8,582 nucleotides of DNA from Methanomassiliicoccales archaeon (GTDB lineage: Archaea > Thermoplasmatota > Thermoplasmata > Methanomassiliicoccales > JACIVX01). Position 1 is the stretch's first letter. Each line of letters begins with the position of its first letter. The stretch is taken from the NCBI GenBank assembly GCA_024464195.1, contig JANHAK010000041.1:1-8582 (forward strand). The letters run 5' to 3'. This document shows, in pieces, positions 1-6,253 of the stretch. The notes under the pieces are model-generated. The model did no database searches and had not been told where the DNA came from. It saw nothing but the letters and a program-made list of their open reading frames with translations. Position numbers and translations under genes: made by a program.

Positions 1-1050
1 CAATGTGCTGGTCTGATCACACCACGTGTAATTGAAATGACCAGGACGGGGAATTCAATTCTTAATAAATTGTCTTCGGCAGACTTTCACTTTCCTAATG
101 GTTTAATTCTCGAGGTAAGAGGAAAAGGCACAAAGGCTTTCGTTGTTGATAGAAGACGTTTCGATGAGATTTGCTATGAAAGAGCCGTTTCTGCTGGCGC
201 ATCATTTTCTCTCAACTCAAAGTTCATTGGCTTTTCGAATGAAAGAGACAAACTCAAACTAGCTATAGAAAAGAATGGAGAGCGGCAAATCATTTTAACT
301 AAACTCCTCATTGGTGCTGATGGTTATAGATCCCGTGTTTCCGAAATCGGGGGCCTCGGGCAACCTCTGGAGAGGGTTAGGGGAATCCAGGTCGACATTG
401 ACTATGAAATGGATGAACAGGATATCGTACAAATATACCTCGGCGAAAGAGTAGCACCAGGCTTTTTTGCATGGATGATCCCCTGCGGTTCATTCACGAG
501 GTTGGGTCTTTGCATTTTAGAACAATTTGGGGCACCAGTAAATTATCTCAAGCGACTTCTCAAACAGCTCGGCCTCGATCAACGGAAAAGAATCAGGCTG
601 AGTTCTGGAATCATTCCGATCGGTCCTTTGCCTAAAACATATGCTGATCGATTGATGATCGTTGGCGATGCTGCCGGTCAAGCCAAACCGTTGAGTGGAG
701 GGGGCTTGTATACAGGGTGCATCGCTGCACAATGCGCGACCAAGACAGTCTTGCGTTGTTTTGAGGAGGAAGACTTTTCTGCGCGCTTGACCTCAACATA
801 TCAGCGAGCTTGGAAACGACAGATTGGTCGGGAACTGGATCGCGGATACCTTATTCGCAAAGTTTTCACCAGGCTTGATGACAAGAAACTCGATGAGATA
901 GGATCAATCTTGAAGAGGGAGGAAGTTATCGAAATTCTTTCAACGGGAGACATCGATTTTCCGAGCCTCATCGCTCCATCCGTTTTGAAGGCTGCACCAT
1001 CTCTTCTCAAATTTTCGCCGCAACTTCTGCGCTCTCTTATAGGAAAATGA
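1..1050 (+). CDS. Geranylgeranyl reductase family FAD flavoprotein (5' end outside window)
   Basis: Partial gene: the frame is open from base 1, and the 12 codons before the first ATG at 37 read QCAGLITPRVIE, resembling the C-x-G-L-x-(S/T)-P-R stretch of this family. The true start and the N-terminal GxGxxG dinucleotide-binding motif therefore lie upstream. In the visible 349 residues I see the mid-protein GADG motif (about 105-108, followed by YRSRV), an APGFFAW-x-IP segment (about 151-160), and the second FAD motif GDAAG followed by KPLSGGG (about 222-235). Known members reduce isoprenoid double bonds, in archaea mainly the geranylgeranyl chains of ether membrane lipids, at the membrane surface with a ferredoxin or similar donor. 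Archaea often have several paralogs, so the substrate here (lipid or quinone side chain) cannot be fixed. taw2 follows 51 bp later on the same strand and may be cotranscribed. Confidence 0.88.
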   Translation, partial: QCAGLITPRVIEMTRTGNSILNKLSSADFHFPNGLILEVRGKGTKAFVVDRRRFDEICYERAVSAGASFSLNSKFIGFSNERDKLKLAIEKNGERQIILTKLLIGADGYRSRVSEIGGLGQPLERVRGIQVDIDYEMDEQDIVQIYLGERVAPGFFAWMIPCGSFTRLGLCILEQFGAPVNYLKRLLKQLGLDQRKRIRLSSGIIPIGPLPKTYADRLMIVGDAAGQAKPLSGGGLYTGCIAAQCATKTVLRCFEEEDFSARLTSTYQRAWKRQIGRELDRGYLIRKVFTRLDDKKLDEIGSILKREEVIEILSTGDIDFPSLIAPSVLKAAPSLLKFSPQLLRSLIGK

Positions 1051-1101
1051 TCTGATGATCAAGAAAAAAAGAAATAGAAGCTCGATTTTGGAAGCTCAGG
1101 A

Positions 1102-2121
1102 ATGTTACTGGCGAAAGTCGAAAAGAGCCGGGCGGAAGCGATCAGGCGAAATCTCTTCGCACTAGATGTGGTGAGAAAAGATCTCGCTATTCTGGAGGAG
1201 CAAGACAGTATACTTATCCCTCTGAAGGAGAATATCGATGCGGAAACCATCAGGAAATTTGGGTTGGAACTCATCGAGGGAAAAAGTCATCCACGCACGT
1301 ATTACAGATCACCTTATGAAGAAATTAGGGAATGCATCGAAATACCTGATAAGCTCAAGGAATATTTACCAGATAAATGGGAAAAACTCGGAGATGTTCT
1401 CGTCCTCCGGATACCCACCGAACTTGACGATTACGAAACACAGATTGCGGAGACTTATGCAAGAGTTCTGCGCGCTAAAACTGTTTGTCGGGAAATCGGA
1501 ATTATTACGGGGCCGTATCGGGAACCAAATCTTAAGGTGATCTTTGGTGGTGAGACGGAGACTGTGCATGTTGAGAACGGAATCAAATACAAACTCGATG
1601 TCGCTAGGATCATGTTTTCCTCTGGCAACATCAACGAGCGAAAGCGGATGAGCGAACTCGAATGTGATGATGAAATTGTCGTCGATATGTTCGCGGGTAT
1701 TGGTTATTTTACGTTACCCATTGCCGTTTATACCAAAGCGAGGAAGATCATCGCTTGTGAGATCAATCCCCTCTCTTATCGTTATCTCGAAGAAAACATT
1801 CGCCTCAATCATGTCGAATCGAAGGTTACAGCCTTCCTTGGGGATAATCGTCGTTTGCAAGGCAAAGGTATCGCAGATAGAATCATCATGGGTTATATTG
1901 GTACAACACACCATTATCTCCCCAAAGCAATAGAACTCATAAAACCTGGTGGAACAATTCATTATCATGAAACGTGTCCAATCGATCTATTTCCTGAACA
2001 ATCAATGCGTCGCATCGACAACGCGATAAATGGGCGACCGTATGAGATCATCAGTATGCGAGAGGTGAAATCATACGGGCCTTCAACAATTCATATCGTC
2101 GTGGACATGCGTGTTCTTTAA
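1102..2121 (+). CDS. taw2: tRNA(Phe) 4-demethylwyosine(37) aminocarboxypropyltransferase Taw2 (Trm5/TYW2 family)
   Basis: Class I SAM-fold enzyme of 339 residues. Taw2 transfers the 3-amino-3-carboxypropyl group of S-adenosylmethionine to the wyosine base at position 37 of tRNA(Phe), a step that helps hold the reading frame. Motifs seen: MFSSGN-x2-ER (171-180), the SAM loop VVDMFAGIGYFTLP (193-206), an acidic E-INP (220-223), LGDNR (246-250), MGYIGTTH (263-270) and IHYHE (286-290). GDNR and IHYHE with no NLP tripeptide are features of Taw2/TYW2; the m1G37 methyltransferase Trm5 has NLP at the equivalent place. Residues 1 to about 45 look like the small N-terminal D1 domain of Trm5, making this longer than the shortest archaeal Taw2 proteins (about 250 residues). 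The frame is closed by TAG at 1075-1077 and the first ATG is 1102; only a weak purine-rich stretch (GGAAG, 1090-1094) precedes it. The gene ends 19 bp from the convergent gene. Confidence 0.87.
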   Translation: MLLAKVEKSRAEAIRRNLFALDVVRKDLAILEEQDSILIPLKENIDAETIRKFGLELIEGKSHPRTYYRSPYEEIRECIEIPDKLKEYLPDKWEKLGDVLVLRIPTELDDYETQIAETYARVLRAKTVCREIGIITGPYREPNLKVIFGGETETVHVENGIKYKLDVARIMFSSGNINERKRMSELECDDEIVVDMFAGIGYFTLPIAVYTKARKIIACEINPLSYRYLEENIRLNHVESKVTAFLGDNRRLQGKGIADRIIMGYIGTTHHYLPKAIELIKPGGTIHYHETCPIDLFPEQSMRRIDNAINGRPYEIISMREVKSYGPSTIHIVVDMRVL

Positions 2122-2133
2122 TGATTCTCGGCT

Positions 2134-2152
2134 CCTTGTTTTATTTTCTCTC
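2134..2152 (+). terminator. T-rich termination tract after taw2
   Basis: The plus strand just after the taw2 stop is pyrimidine- and T-rich (CCTTG, then TTTTATTTTCTCTCC). Archaeal polymerase can terminate on such tracts without a hairpin. The tract overlaps the last codons of the convergent gene on the other strand, so part of its composition reflects those Arg/Glu/Lys codons; the assignment is weak. Confidence 0.3.
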
Positions 2153-3685
2153 CTCTCGCACAATTTCTTCGATCGAACCGGTTGCCGCGATTAACAGCAC
2201 AAGTGCCTCATGATATGCTTCCCCTTCGCTTTTGACAAGCTCACTCGCAAAATTTGCAAGATAGGTTCCAAAAGTCTTTTCCTCATTGGTGTATTGCCAA
2301 GATTTTTGATCAGCAATATTTGCGACGCACAAGAAAGCGTAAGTCACAGCGCGTGCTCGATGGTCAAGTTGCCGCTCCTTTTCGATGATTTTCAACAAGG
2401 ATTCTTTGTCCTGTGTTTTAACGATTCTCGCAAGTCTATCGGCTAATCGTCCAATGTCACCAAGGAATGAATATGAAGGCAAAAGTGCGTGAACCTGATT
2501 TGCCAATTCTAGTCTCTTCGCCTCGTTAATCATCTGGGCGGGACTCAGGTCTGAGCGTTGATTGAGTATCGTATCTATCACACCTGGTGAGGCAACTTGT
2601 TCGAGAAGCAATTTTCCAAACCGATCCCACAGTTCTCCAATTATCTTTCCTGCCTGGTCGCTAGTGGAAATGAGTGGAATCTTTTCTTTGAGAAGGAGAC
2701 CCCTGAGCGCCTCTTTTTCCGCATTGCTCCCCCTCAAATGAGAAATGAATGCATTGATATCCGATCCAAAGCATTTCTCGCCGACTACTAGAATCGGATC
2801 GTTTCGATTTTGAAGTTGCATGACGATTTCTCTTAAATAGGATTCGAAAAACTTGCGATCTCCGATTTTACCGTTGATGTAATCCCGGCGCAACGCACCG
2901 CTTCCCTCCATACCTTTCTTGATCTTGCACACTGTGCACGAAGACAAACATTCGAATTCATTTTTGACGCTCAGGTCAAAATCCGATGCTGGATCCCTCC
3001 CAGCAATCCCTTTCATAATGTGGTGCAGAAGATTCTCATCGCCGAGACATTCTGTGCATATTGATATGGTGAGACCCGCTGATTTCCATAGAATTTCGAA
3101 TCTCATTCTTGCTGATGTGTGAGGGCAATGGCCGCGGTCGTCGAGTTTGTAGGGTGCTGTTCGTAGTGAATCCCTGACATATTCTATCGGCGCTTTTGGC
3201 GAATTCGAAGAACAAAAAAAACCGCTCTCAGATGAATAAAGATATAAATTGTCCTTCTGCGCGATATCCCAAAAAGCCAATAATCTCAATTCGGGGTCAT
3301 CGAAATACTGTACCCCAATCAGTTTTTCTTTGTCAACTTTTCCACGCACCGCGTACGAGATTTTTCCAATCGGCAAGTCAACGAAAGCGAGATAGGGGAT
3401 TTTTGTCGCATTCTTGAGCGATATCGTGGCCGCGTAGCTTCTAACAAGCTGATCTCCCCAGCTAGCAAAAGATATCAAACGTTCCGTGTCGTCTCCGAAT
3501 TCGGAGATCTTTTCCATTTTGCTCAGAATCTTATCAAAAGAACATTTCCTGCACTTTGAGATGCATTTGGGAAAGAGGATGGCAGGGCTCTCGGCGAGTT
3601 TCCTCGCCTTTTCAATCAATTCTTTTTCTAAGTTTTTCGGCGTGATCTTTAATCCACGTGTTTTGAAACTTCTCTGCATGATCAC
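2141..3685 (-). CDS. Uncharacterised archaeal cysteine-rich protein, 514 residues
   Basis: I do not recognise a named family. The protein is soluble in appearance, with no signal peptide or membrane helix. It has two C-x3-C-x2-C motifs (C41-C45-C48 and C246-C250-C253) plus C187-P-H189 and C210-x2-C213, an arrangement suited to binding zinc or an iron-sulfur cluster. Between them is a mixed region (about 65-180) with beta-like segments such as IPYLAFVDLPIG. Residues from about 265 to the end look all-helical, with a hydrophobic stretch ILVVGEKCFG at 298-307. The frame opens right after a TAA (3686-3688). The start is GTG at 3685 or ATG two codons later at 3679. No Shine-Dalgarno is visible, and a TATA-like element centred at 3708 would put transcription near 3682, so a leaderless ATG start at 3679 is attractive. 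It is divergent from the DUF835 gene. Coding is supported by length and by the clustered cysteines; function is unknown. Confidence 0.8.
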   Translation of the reverse strand: MIMQRSFKTRGLKITPKNLEKELIEKARKLAESPAILFPKCISKCRKCSFDKILSKMEKISEFGDDTERLISFASWGDQLVRSYAATISLKNATKIPYLAFVDLPIGKISYAVRGKVDKEKLIGVQYFDDPELRLLAFWDIAQKDNLYLYSSESGFFCSSNSPKAPIEYVRDSLRTAPYKLDDRGHCPHTSARMRFEILWKSAGLTISICTECLGDENLLHHIMKGIAGRDPASDFDLSVKNEFECLSSCTVCKIKKGMEGSGALRRDYINGKIGDRKFFESYLREIVMQLQNRNDPILVVGEKCFGSDINAFISHLRGSNAEKEALRGLLLKEKIPLISTSDQAGKIIGELWDRFGKLLLEQVASPGVIDTILNQRSDLSPAQMINEAKRLELANQVHALLPSYSFLGDIGRLADRLARIVKTQDKESLLKIIEKERQLDHRARAVTYAFLCVANIADQKSWQYTNEEKTFGTYLANFASELVKSEGEAYHEALVLLIAATGSIEEIVREERK

Positions 3686-3702
3686 TTACATGAAGTGACG
3701 CT

Positions 3703-3713
3703 CTTATGATAAG
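3703..3713. promoter_or_regulatory. Symmetric TATA-like element between divergent genes
   Basis: CTTATGATAAG is a palindrome around a central base (CTTAT/ATAAG), centred at 3708. Read to the left it is about 26-29 bp from the ATG at 3679, the usual archaeal TATA-to-start distance for a leaderless mRNA. Read to the right it would give a transcript start near 3734. It is not a strong consensus TATA box, so the call is tentative. Confidence 0.4.
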
Positions 3714-3716
3714 CTT

Positions 3717-4520
3717 TTGCGCAGATCAACACAAAAGGATTTAACGGATGACATATTCATTTGCGTGTTGAGGGATGTCGTGCCGGATAAAAAGTCCTAT
3801 GCGAAGGGCTATCTCAAAGGATATGAAGACGGATTGAAAGAGGCATGGGAAGAACTTATCTCGCTAACAATGAAAGGTTACAGTGCACGTGAAATACAGG
3901 TGCTCGCGAAGTCGTCGCGTAGCTCAATCACTGCGAAAATAAAGCAGAAAAAAAGGAATTTCGAAGAGGAATTTGGACAGCTTGACGAAGAGGAGACCAG
4001 AGCATCGGAAGGTATGAGTGTTCCCGCAGAATTTGTCCCCGGATCGGTTTTTATTCTTAAGGGAAAAGAAATTGATAAAGCGTTTATTTTTTTTAAATCA
4101 CTCTTAGAAAAAGGCTATAAAGGTCTTTGTGTAACGAGGTCGCATCCCTCGACGATAAAAAGGAAATTCACGTTAAATGTCCCGATGGTGTGGCTCACAA
4201 AAGAGGAAATGTTACCGCCTGAGCAAAATGGTGCCGATGAACAGATGTACGTTTCACCAACGGATCTGCCAAGGCTCTCAACAATACTGAAGACTTTTAC
4301 TACAGACAAATCTGGGAATGATTTGAAATCTACGAAGGTTATCCTACTAGAAGGCGTTGAATACCTCATCACACAGAATGATTTCAGAAATGTCTTAAAG
4401 TTCCTACAAACCGTCAAAGATCAAGTCGTTTTATCAAAATCGATACTGTTGCTTCCAATCGATCCTTCTACGTTCGAACAAAGAGATCTCAGTTTGTTTG
4501 AACTTGAAATGGGAAGATAA
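3717..4520 (+). CDS. DUF835 domain protein with N-terminal helix-turn-helix-like region
   Basis: A 267-residue protein. The C-terminal half (about 108-262) matches my recollection of DUF835: a start SVFILKG, then GLCVTR-x-HP (136-144), MVWLTKEE (157-164), VILLEGVEYLI (208-218) and the end LLLPIDPSTFEQRDL (244-258). The N-terminal part is helical and charged (about 25-90); residues 48-75, including KGYSAREIQVLAKSSRSSI, resemble a helix-turn-helix. DUF835 is an archaeal domain of unknown function that often occurs with signalling modules, so a regulatory role is plausible but inferred. No membrane segment is seen. The start is uncertain: the frame opens after TGA at 3696-3698, the first candidate is TTG at 3717 with no ribosome-binding site, and GTG 3765, TTG 3768 or GTG 3780 are alternatives. 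If the symmetric TATA element at 3703-3713 drives it, 3765 or later is favoured. Confidence 0.82.
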   Translation: MRRSTQKDLTDDIFICVLRDVVPDKKSYAKGYLKGYEDGLKEAWEELISLTMKGYSAREIQVLAKSSRSSITAKIKQKKRNFEEEFGQLDEEETRASEGMSVPAEFVPGSVFILKGKEIDKAFIFFKSLLEKGYKGLCVTRSHPSTIKRKFTLNVPMVWLTKEEMLPPEQNGADEQMYVSPTDLPRLSTILKTFTTDKSGNDLKSTKVILLEGVEYLITQNDFRNVLKFLQTVKDQVVLSKSILLLPIDPSTFEQRDLSLFELEMGR

Positions 4521-4536
4521 CTTTGTTGCGTTCAGG

Positions 4537-4561
4537 TAGTGATCTCCGTTAGTAATCACTA
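4537..4561 (+). repeat. 7-bp inverted repeat downstream of the DUF835 gene
   Basis: TAGTGAT (4537-4543) and ATCACTA (4555-4561) are perfect inverted copies with an 11-base spacer, 16 bp after the DUF835 stop codon. It could form a weak 3'-end hairpin. No T-run follows on the plus strand, so it is not a classical terminator. Confidence 0.35.
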
Positions 4562-4571
4562 GTAACTGTGA

Positions 4572-4609
4572 TAAATTAAAAAATAAAAAAGAGCTGTGGA
4601 AAGTTTTCC
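4572..4609 (-). terminator. Terminator of alba
   Basis: On the minus strand, a small stem (GGAAA/TTTCC arms, 4598-4609) is followed by TTTTTT-A-TTTTTT (4590-4578) and more A/T. The stem lies 43 bp past the alba stop codon. T-runs of this kind are strong archaeal termination signals; the hairpin may be incidental. Confidence 0.6.
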
Positions 4610-4652
4610 CTAGAGCGGCAACAATTTCCTAAACAACCCATCGAGTTTTCCA

Positions 4653-4925
4653 TTACTTGCTCATGTAAATCTCGATGGATGACACATTGGCGCTGCCGCC
4701 GCCCTCTGCTGGAATCGTCTCAGTTTGTATTTTGATATCCTTCACCACAGCATCGTGTATGAATCTATTCCTAACGATCTCAGCGACATCAACCGCACGA
4801 CTGATGGCTCTTCCTCTTGCCTTAATGATCACGTCGGTCGAGCCGCTGTTAAACTGTGTCACAACAGCCAAAACATAGTTCATTGTTGGTTTTTTTCCGA
4901 TGTATACCGTGTTTTCGTCTGCCAA
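4653..4925 (-). CDS. albA: DNA/RNA-binding chromatin protein Alba
   Basis: Alba is a small dimeric archaeal chromatin protein that coats DNA and also binds RNA; lysine acetylation tunes its affinity in Sulfolobus. From the start chosen here the protein has 90 residues, the normal family length. It shows the hallmark VYIGKKPTMNYVLAVVTQF (7-25, with the lysine pair K11/K12), then IIKARGRAISRAVD (33-46), EIVRNRF (49-55) and VSSIEIYMSK at the end. I start it at TTG 4925: a perfect GGGAGG Shine-Dalgarno (4933-4938) lies 7 bases upstream, and the next residues ADENTVYIGKKP align with the normal Alba N-terminus. The frame continues upstream to 4961, but those 12 residues would include the ribosome-binding site itself. 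The gene has its own promoter (about 4973) and a T-rich terminator, so it is probably monocistronic. Confidence 0.95.
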   Translation of the reverse strand: MADENTVYIGKKPTMNYVLAVVTQFNSGSTDVIIKARGRAISRAVDVAEIVRNRFIHDAVVKDIKIQTETIPAEGGGSANVSSIEIYMSK

Positions 4926-4932
4926 TGTTAAA

Positions 4933-4938
4933 CCTCCC
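4933..4938 (-). promoter_or_regulatory. Shine-Dalgarno of alba, deciding a TTG start
   Basis: The minus strand reads GGGAGG, a six-base purine match to the 16S anti-Shine-Dalgarno, 7 bases before TTG at 4925. It is one of the clearest ribosome-binding sites in the window and fixes the rare start codon. Confidence 0.85.
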
Positions 4939-4972
4939 TTGCGGTGGTATAGAGTGAACAATAACAGAAACG

Positions 4973-4982
4973 ATATTTATTT
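4973..4982 (-). promoter_or_regulatory. Promoter (TATA box) of alba
   Basis: The minus strand reads GGGAAAGAA then ATAAATAT (4980-4973), an A/T-rich TATA-like box with a purine-rich BRE-like stretch before it. The expected transcript start is near 4950, giving a leader of about 25 bases containing the Shine-Dalgarno. An inverted repeat TTTCCC-N10-GGGAAA (4984-5005) abuts it. Confidence 0.6.
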
Positions 4983-4983
4983 C

Positions 4984-5005
4984 TTTCCCGTACTGATCTG
5001 GGAAA
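4984..5005. repeat. Inverted repeat TTTCCC-N10-GGGAAA beside the alba promoter
   Basis: Perfect 6-bp arms at 4984-4989 and 5000-5005 separated by 10 bases, one helical turn from centre to centre plus the arm length. The arm nearer alba overlaps the likely BRE of its promoter. It could be a binding site for a dimeric regulator; it could also be chance in a short A/T-rich stretch. Confidence 0.35.
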
Positions 5006-5011
5006 AAGGAT

Positions 5012-5051
5012 AAATCGGTGGGGCTATAAAATCAACAAAAAATACCGATTT
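5012..5051. repeat. 8-bp inverted repeat downstream of the DUF166 gene
   Basis: AAATCGGT (5012-5019) and ACCGATTT (5044-5051) are perfect inverted copies separated by 24 bases. The right arm starts 8 bp past the DUF166 stop codon. On the minus strand the spacer begins with ATTTTTTG (from 5043), a T-run after one arm that could itself end DUF166 transcription. The spacer also contains CTATAAAA on the plus strand (5024-5031). Confidence 0.4.
5027..5043 (-). terminator. T-rich terminator of the ferredoxin-DUF166 unit
   Basis: The minus strand past the DUF166 stop reads ATTTTTTGTTGATTTTA (5043-5027), a T-rich tract 17 bp after the stop codon, compatible with archaeal intrinsic termination before the alba promoter. 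Confidence 0.5.
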
Positions 5052-5059
5052 TTGTCGCA

Positions 5060-6208
5060 TCATTTGAATTGAGACGGATCAAGATATCCCACTTTCTTTT
5101 TTATGTACTTCTTCACTTGCTCCTCGAACACATTTTTCGTAATGAATCCTGAAGCGTGCATAAGTGTGTCGTTTAAATCAGGTTCAATCTTCATCGATGC
5201 AAGGCAAGGATAGTGATGATGGGTGAGTGCGGCCTTCTCAACAATCTCATCAAGCCGTACTCCCTTCATGTTTTCCGCGACGTACTCTGTATTGCCACAT
5301 GGTGTGCCTCTGCCCACTCTAATGTTGCTGGCAGTTTTGTTATCTTCCGTTTCAATCTCAATAATTGGTTTGCCAAACCATCGTGCAAATTCGTCGATTG
5401 TCTCCTTACCGATGAAGTCAAGAGAACAAAAAGGCCTGGGAAAAGAGTACTCAACGCCCCATTGATCCATAACCTTGCTAATCTGGTTAACCTGCCCAAA
5501 TGGCATCCACTCACCATTATCGATTGGAGCGATGAGGCCCCGAGCCTTCGATCGACGAATGAGTTCGGGCACTAATTGTGGAGCATTTGGACTTTCAGAA
5601 AGAAAAAGAAGAAGGTCTGTTTCCGGAATTTCTCCTGGAATATATTCTGATGCGTCATCAATGATCGTTGGAAGTTCCTTTGACAAGTGCTTTGCGCTGA
5701 TTTCCCAATGAGGTGGAGCTCTCTTTTCTAGATGTTTGAGTATCCTTTCTCCGTATTCTCCTTGCCAAACCACGAGCACCCTGAATCCTGTGGAATAATC
5801 TCTTGGTGATGGAGCGGTATACAAATCGACTTTTTCCATTTGAGTTTCTGACTTCTCAATAATTGATCGCCTAGTGCTATAGTCAACAATCTTCTCACCA
5901 AGATTTTCGACTAGGGAGGAAAAGGCGTGTGTCGCCTCATCTGGTATGCCTATAAAAAGCTCGCCGTATCGGCGTTCAGAACCGATCGCCCCATCTTTTT
6001 CAGACGATGAAACCGTAAGAGCCGCATTTCCCGACAAAATTCGGATGTTATAATAAGCTTTTCTTTCTGATGAACTGATGTTCGCATATGTGATCGTGAT
6101 GGGAAGATAATCAAGTTGCATGCCATGTTCTTTTGCAAGGAGCCATAAAGCTTTGACAATTTCGCTGCCGGAAAGTTCCGATGTCAGTGTGATTTTCTTT
6201 ATTGCCAT
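5060..6208 (-). CDS. DUF166 domain protein with N-terminal extension
   Basis: A 382-residue protein from the ATG at 6208. The DUF166 domain (from memory, an archaeal family of unknown biochemical function) fills about 142-382: FRVLVVWQGEYGERIL (142-157), IPETDLLLFL (194-203), VEYSFPRPFCSL (252-263), RGTPCGNTEYVAENM (300-314), THHHYPCLASM (329-339) and LNDTLMHASGFI (345-356). Three cysteines, C261, C304 and C335, and a triple histidine sit in these motifs and could bind metal or an iron-sulfur cluster. Residues 1 to about 130 form a separate extension of unknown type. A TTG at 6229 is an alternative start (389 residues), but ATG 6208 opens naturally with MAIKKITLTSELSG. No good Shine-Dalgarno precedes either; CAATATCA (6238-6231) could act as a TATA box for a leaderless ATG. 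The ferredoxin gene ends 45 bp upstream, so one operon is likely and a redox role is a reasonable inference. Confidence 0.85.
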   Translation of the reverse strand: MAIKKITLTSELSGSEIVKALWLLAKEHGMQLDYLPITITYANISSSERKAYYNIRILSGNAALTVSSSEKDGAIGSERRYGELFIGIPDEATHAFSSLVENLGEKIVDYSTRRSIIEKSETQMEKVDLYTAPSPRDYSTGFRVLVVWQGEYGERILKHLEKRAPPHWEISAKHLSKELPTIIDDASEYIPGEIPETDLLLFLSESPNAPQLVPELIRRSKARGLIAPIDNGEWMPFGQVNQISKVMDQWGVEYSFPRPFCSLDFIGKETIDEFARWFGKPIIEIETEDNKTASNIRVGRGTPCGNTEYVAENMKGVRLDEIVEKAALTHHHYPCLASMKIEPDLNDTLMHASGFITKNVFEEQVKKYIKKKVGYLDPSQFK

Positions 6209-6253
6209 GATACTCAGTGGGCGGTGCAAATGATATTGTGTCTTTCGATCACA

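Noticed and set aside
1036..1043. TATA-like CTTATAGG ahead of taw2
   Set aside because: It lies inside the preceding gene, is a poor match, and predicts a transcript start about 35 bp before the ATG; cotranscription with the upstream gene explains the spacing as well.
2141..3685. Radical SAM enzyme, from the two C-x3-C-x2-C motifs
   Set aside because: The residue before the third cysteine is not aromatic in either motif, and no GGEP-like SAM-binding motif or barrel pattern follows.
4926..4961. Upstream extension of alba to an ATG at 4961
   Set aside because: The extra codons contain the GGGAGG ribosome-binding site, and Alba homologs begin close to the TTG start.
5213..5575. 120-residue plus-strand frame opposite the DUF166 gene
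   Set aside because: It lies antisense to strongly motif-bearing coding sequence, has no family resemblance and no ribosome-binding site that I can see.
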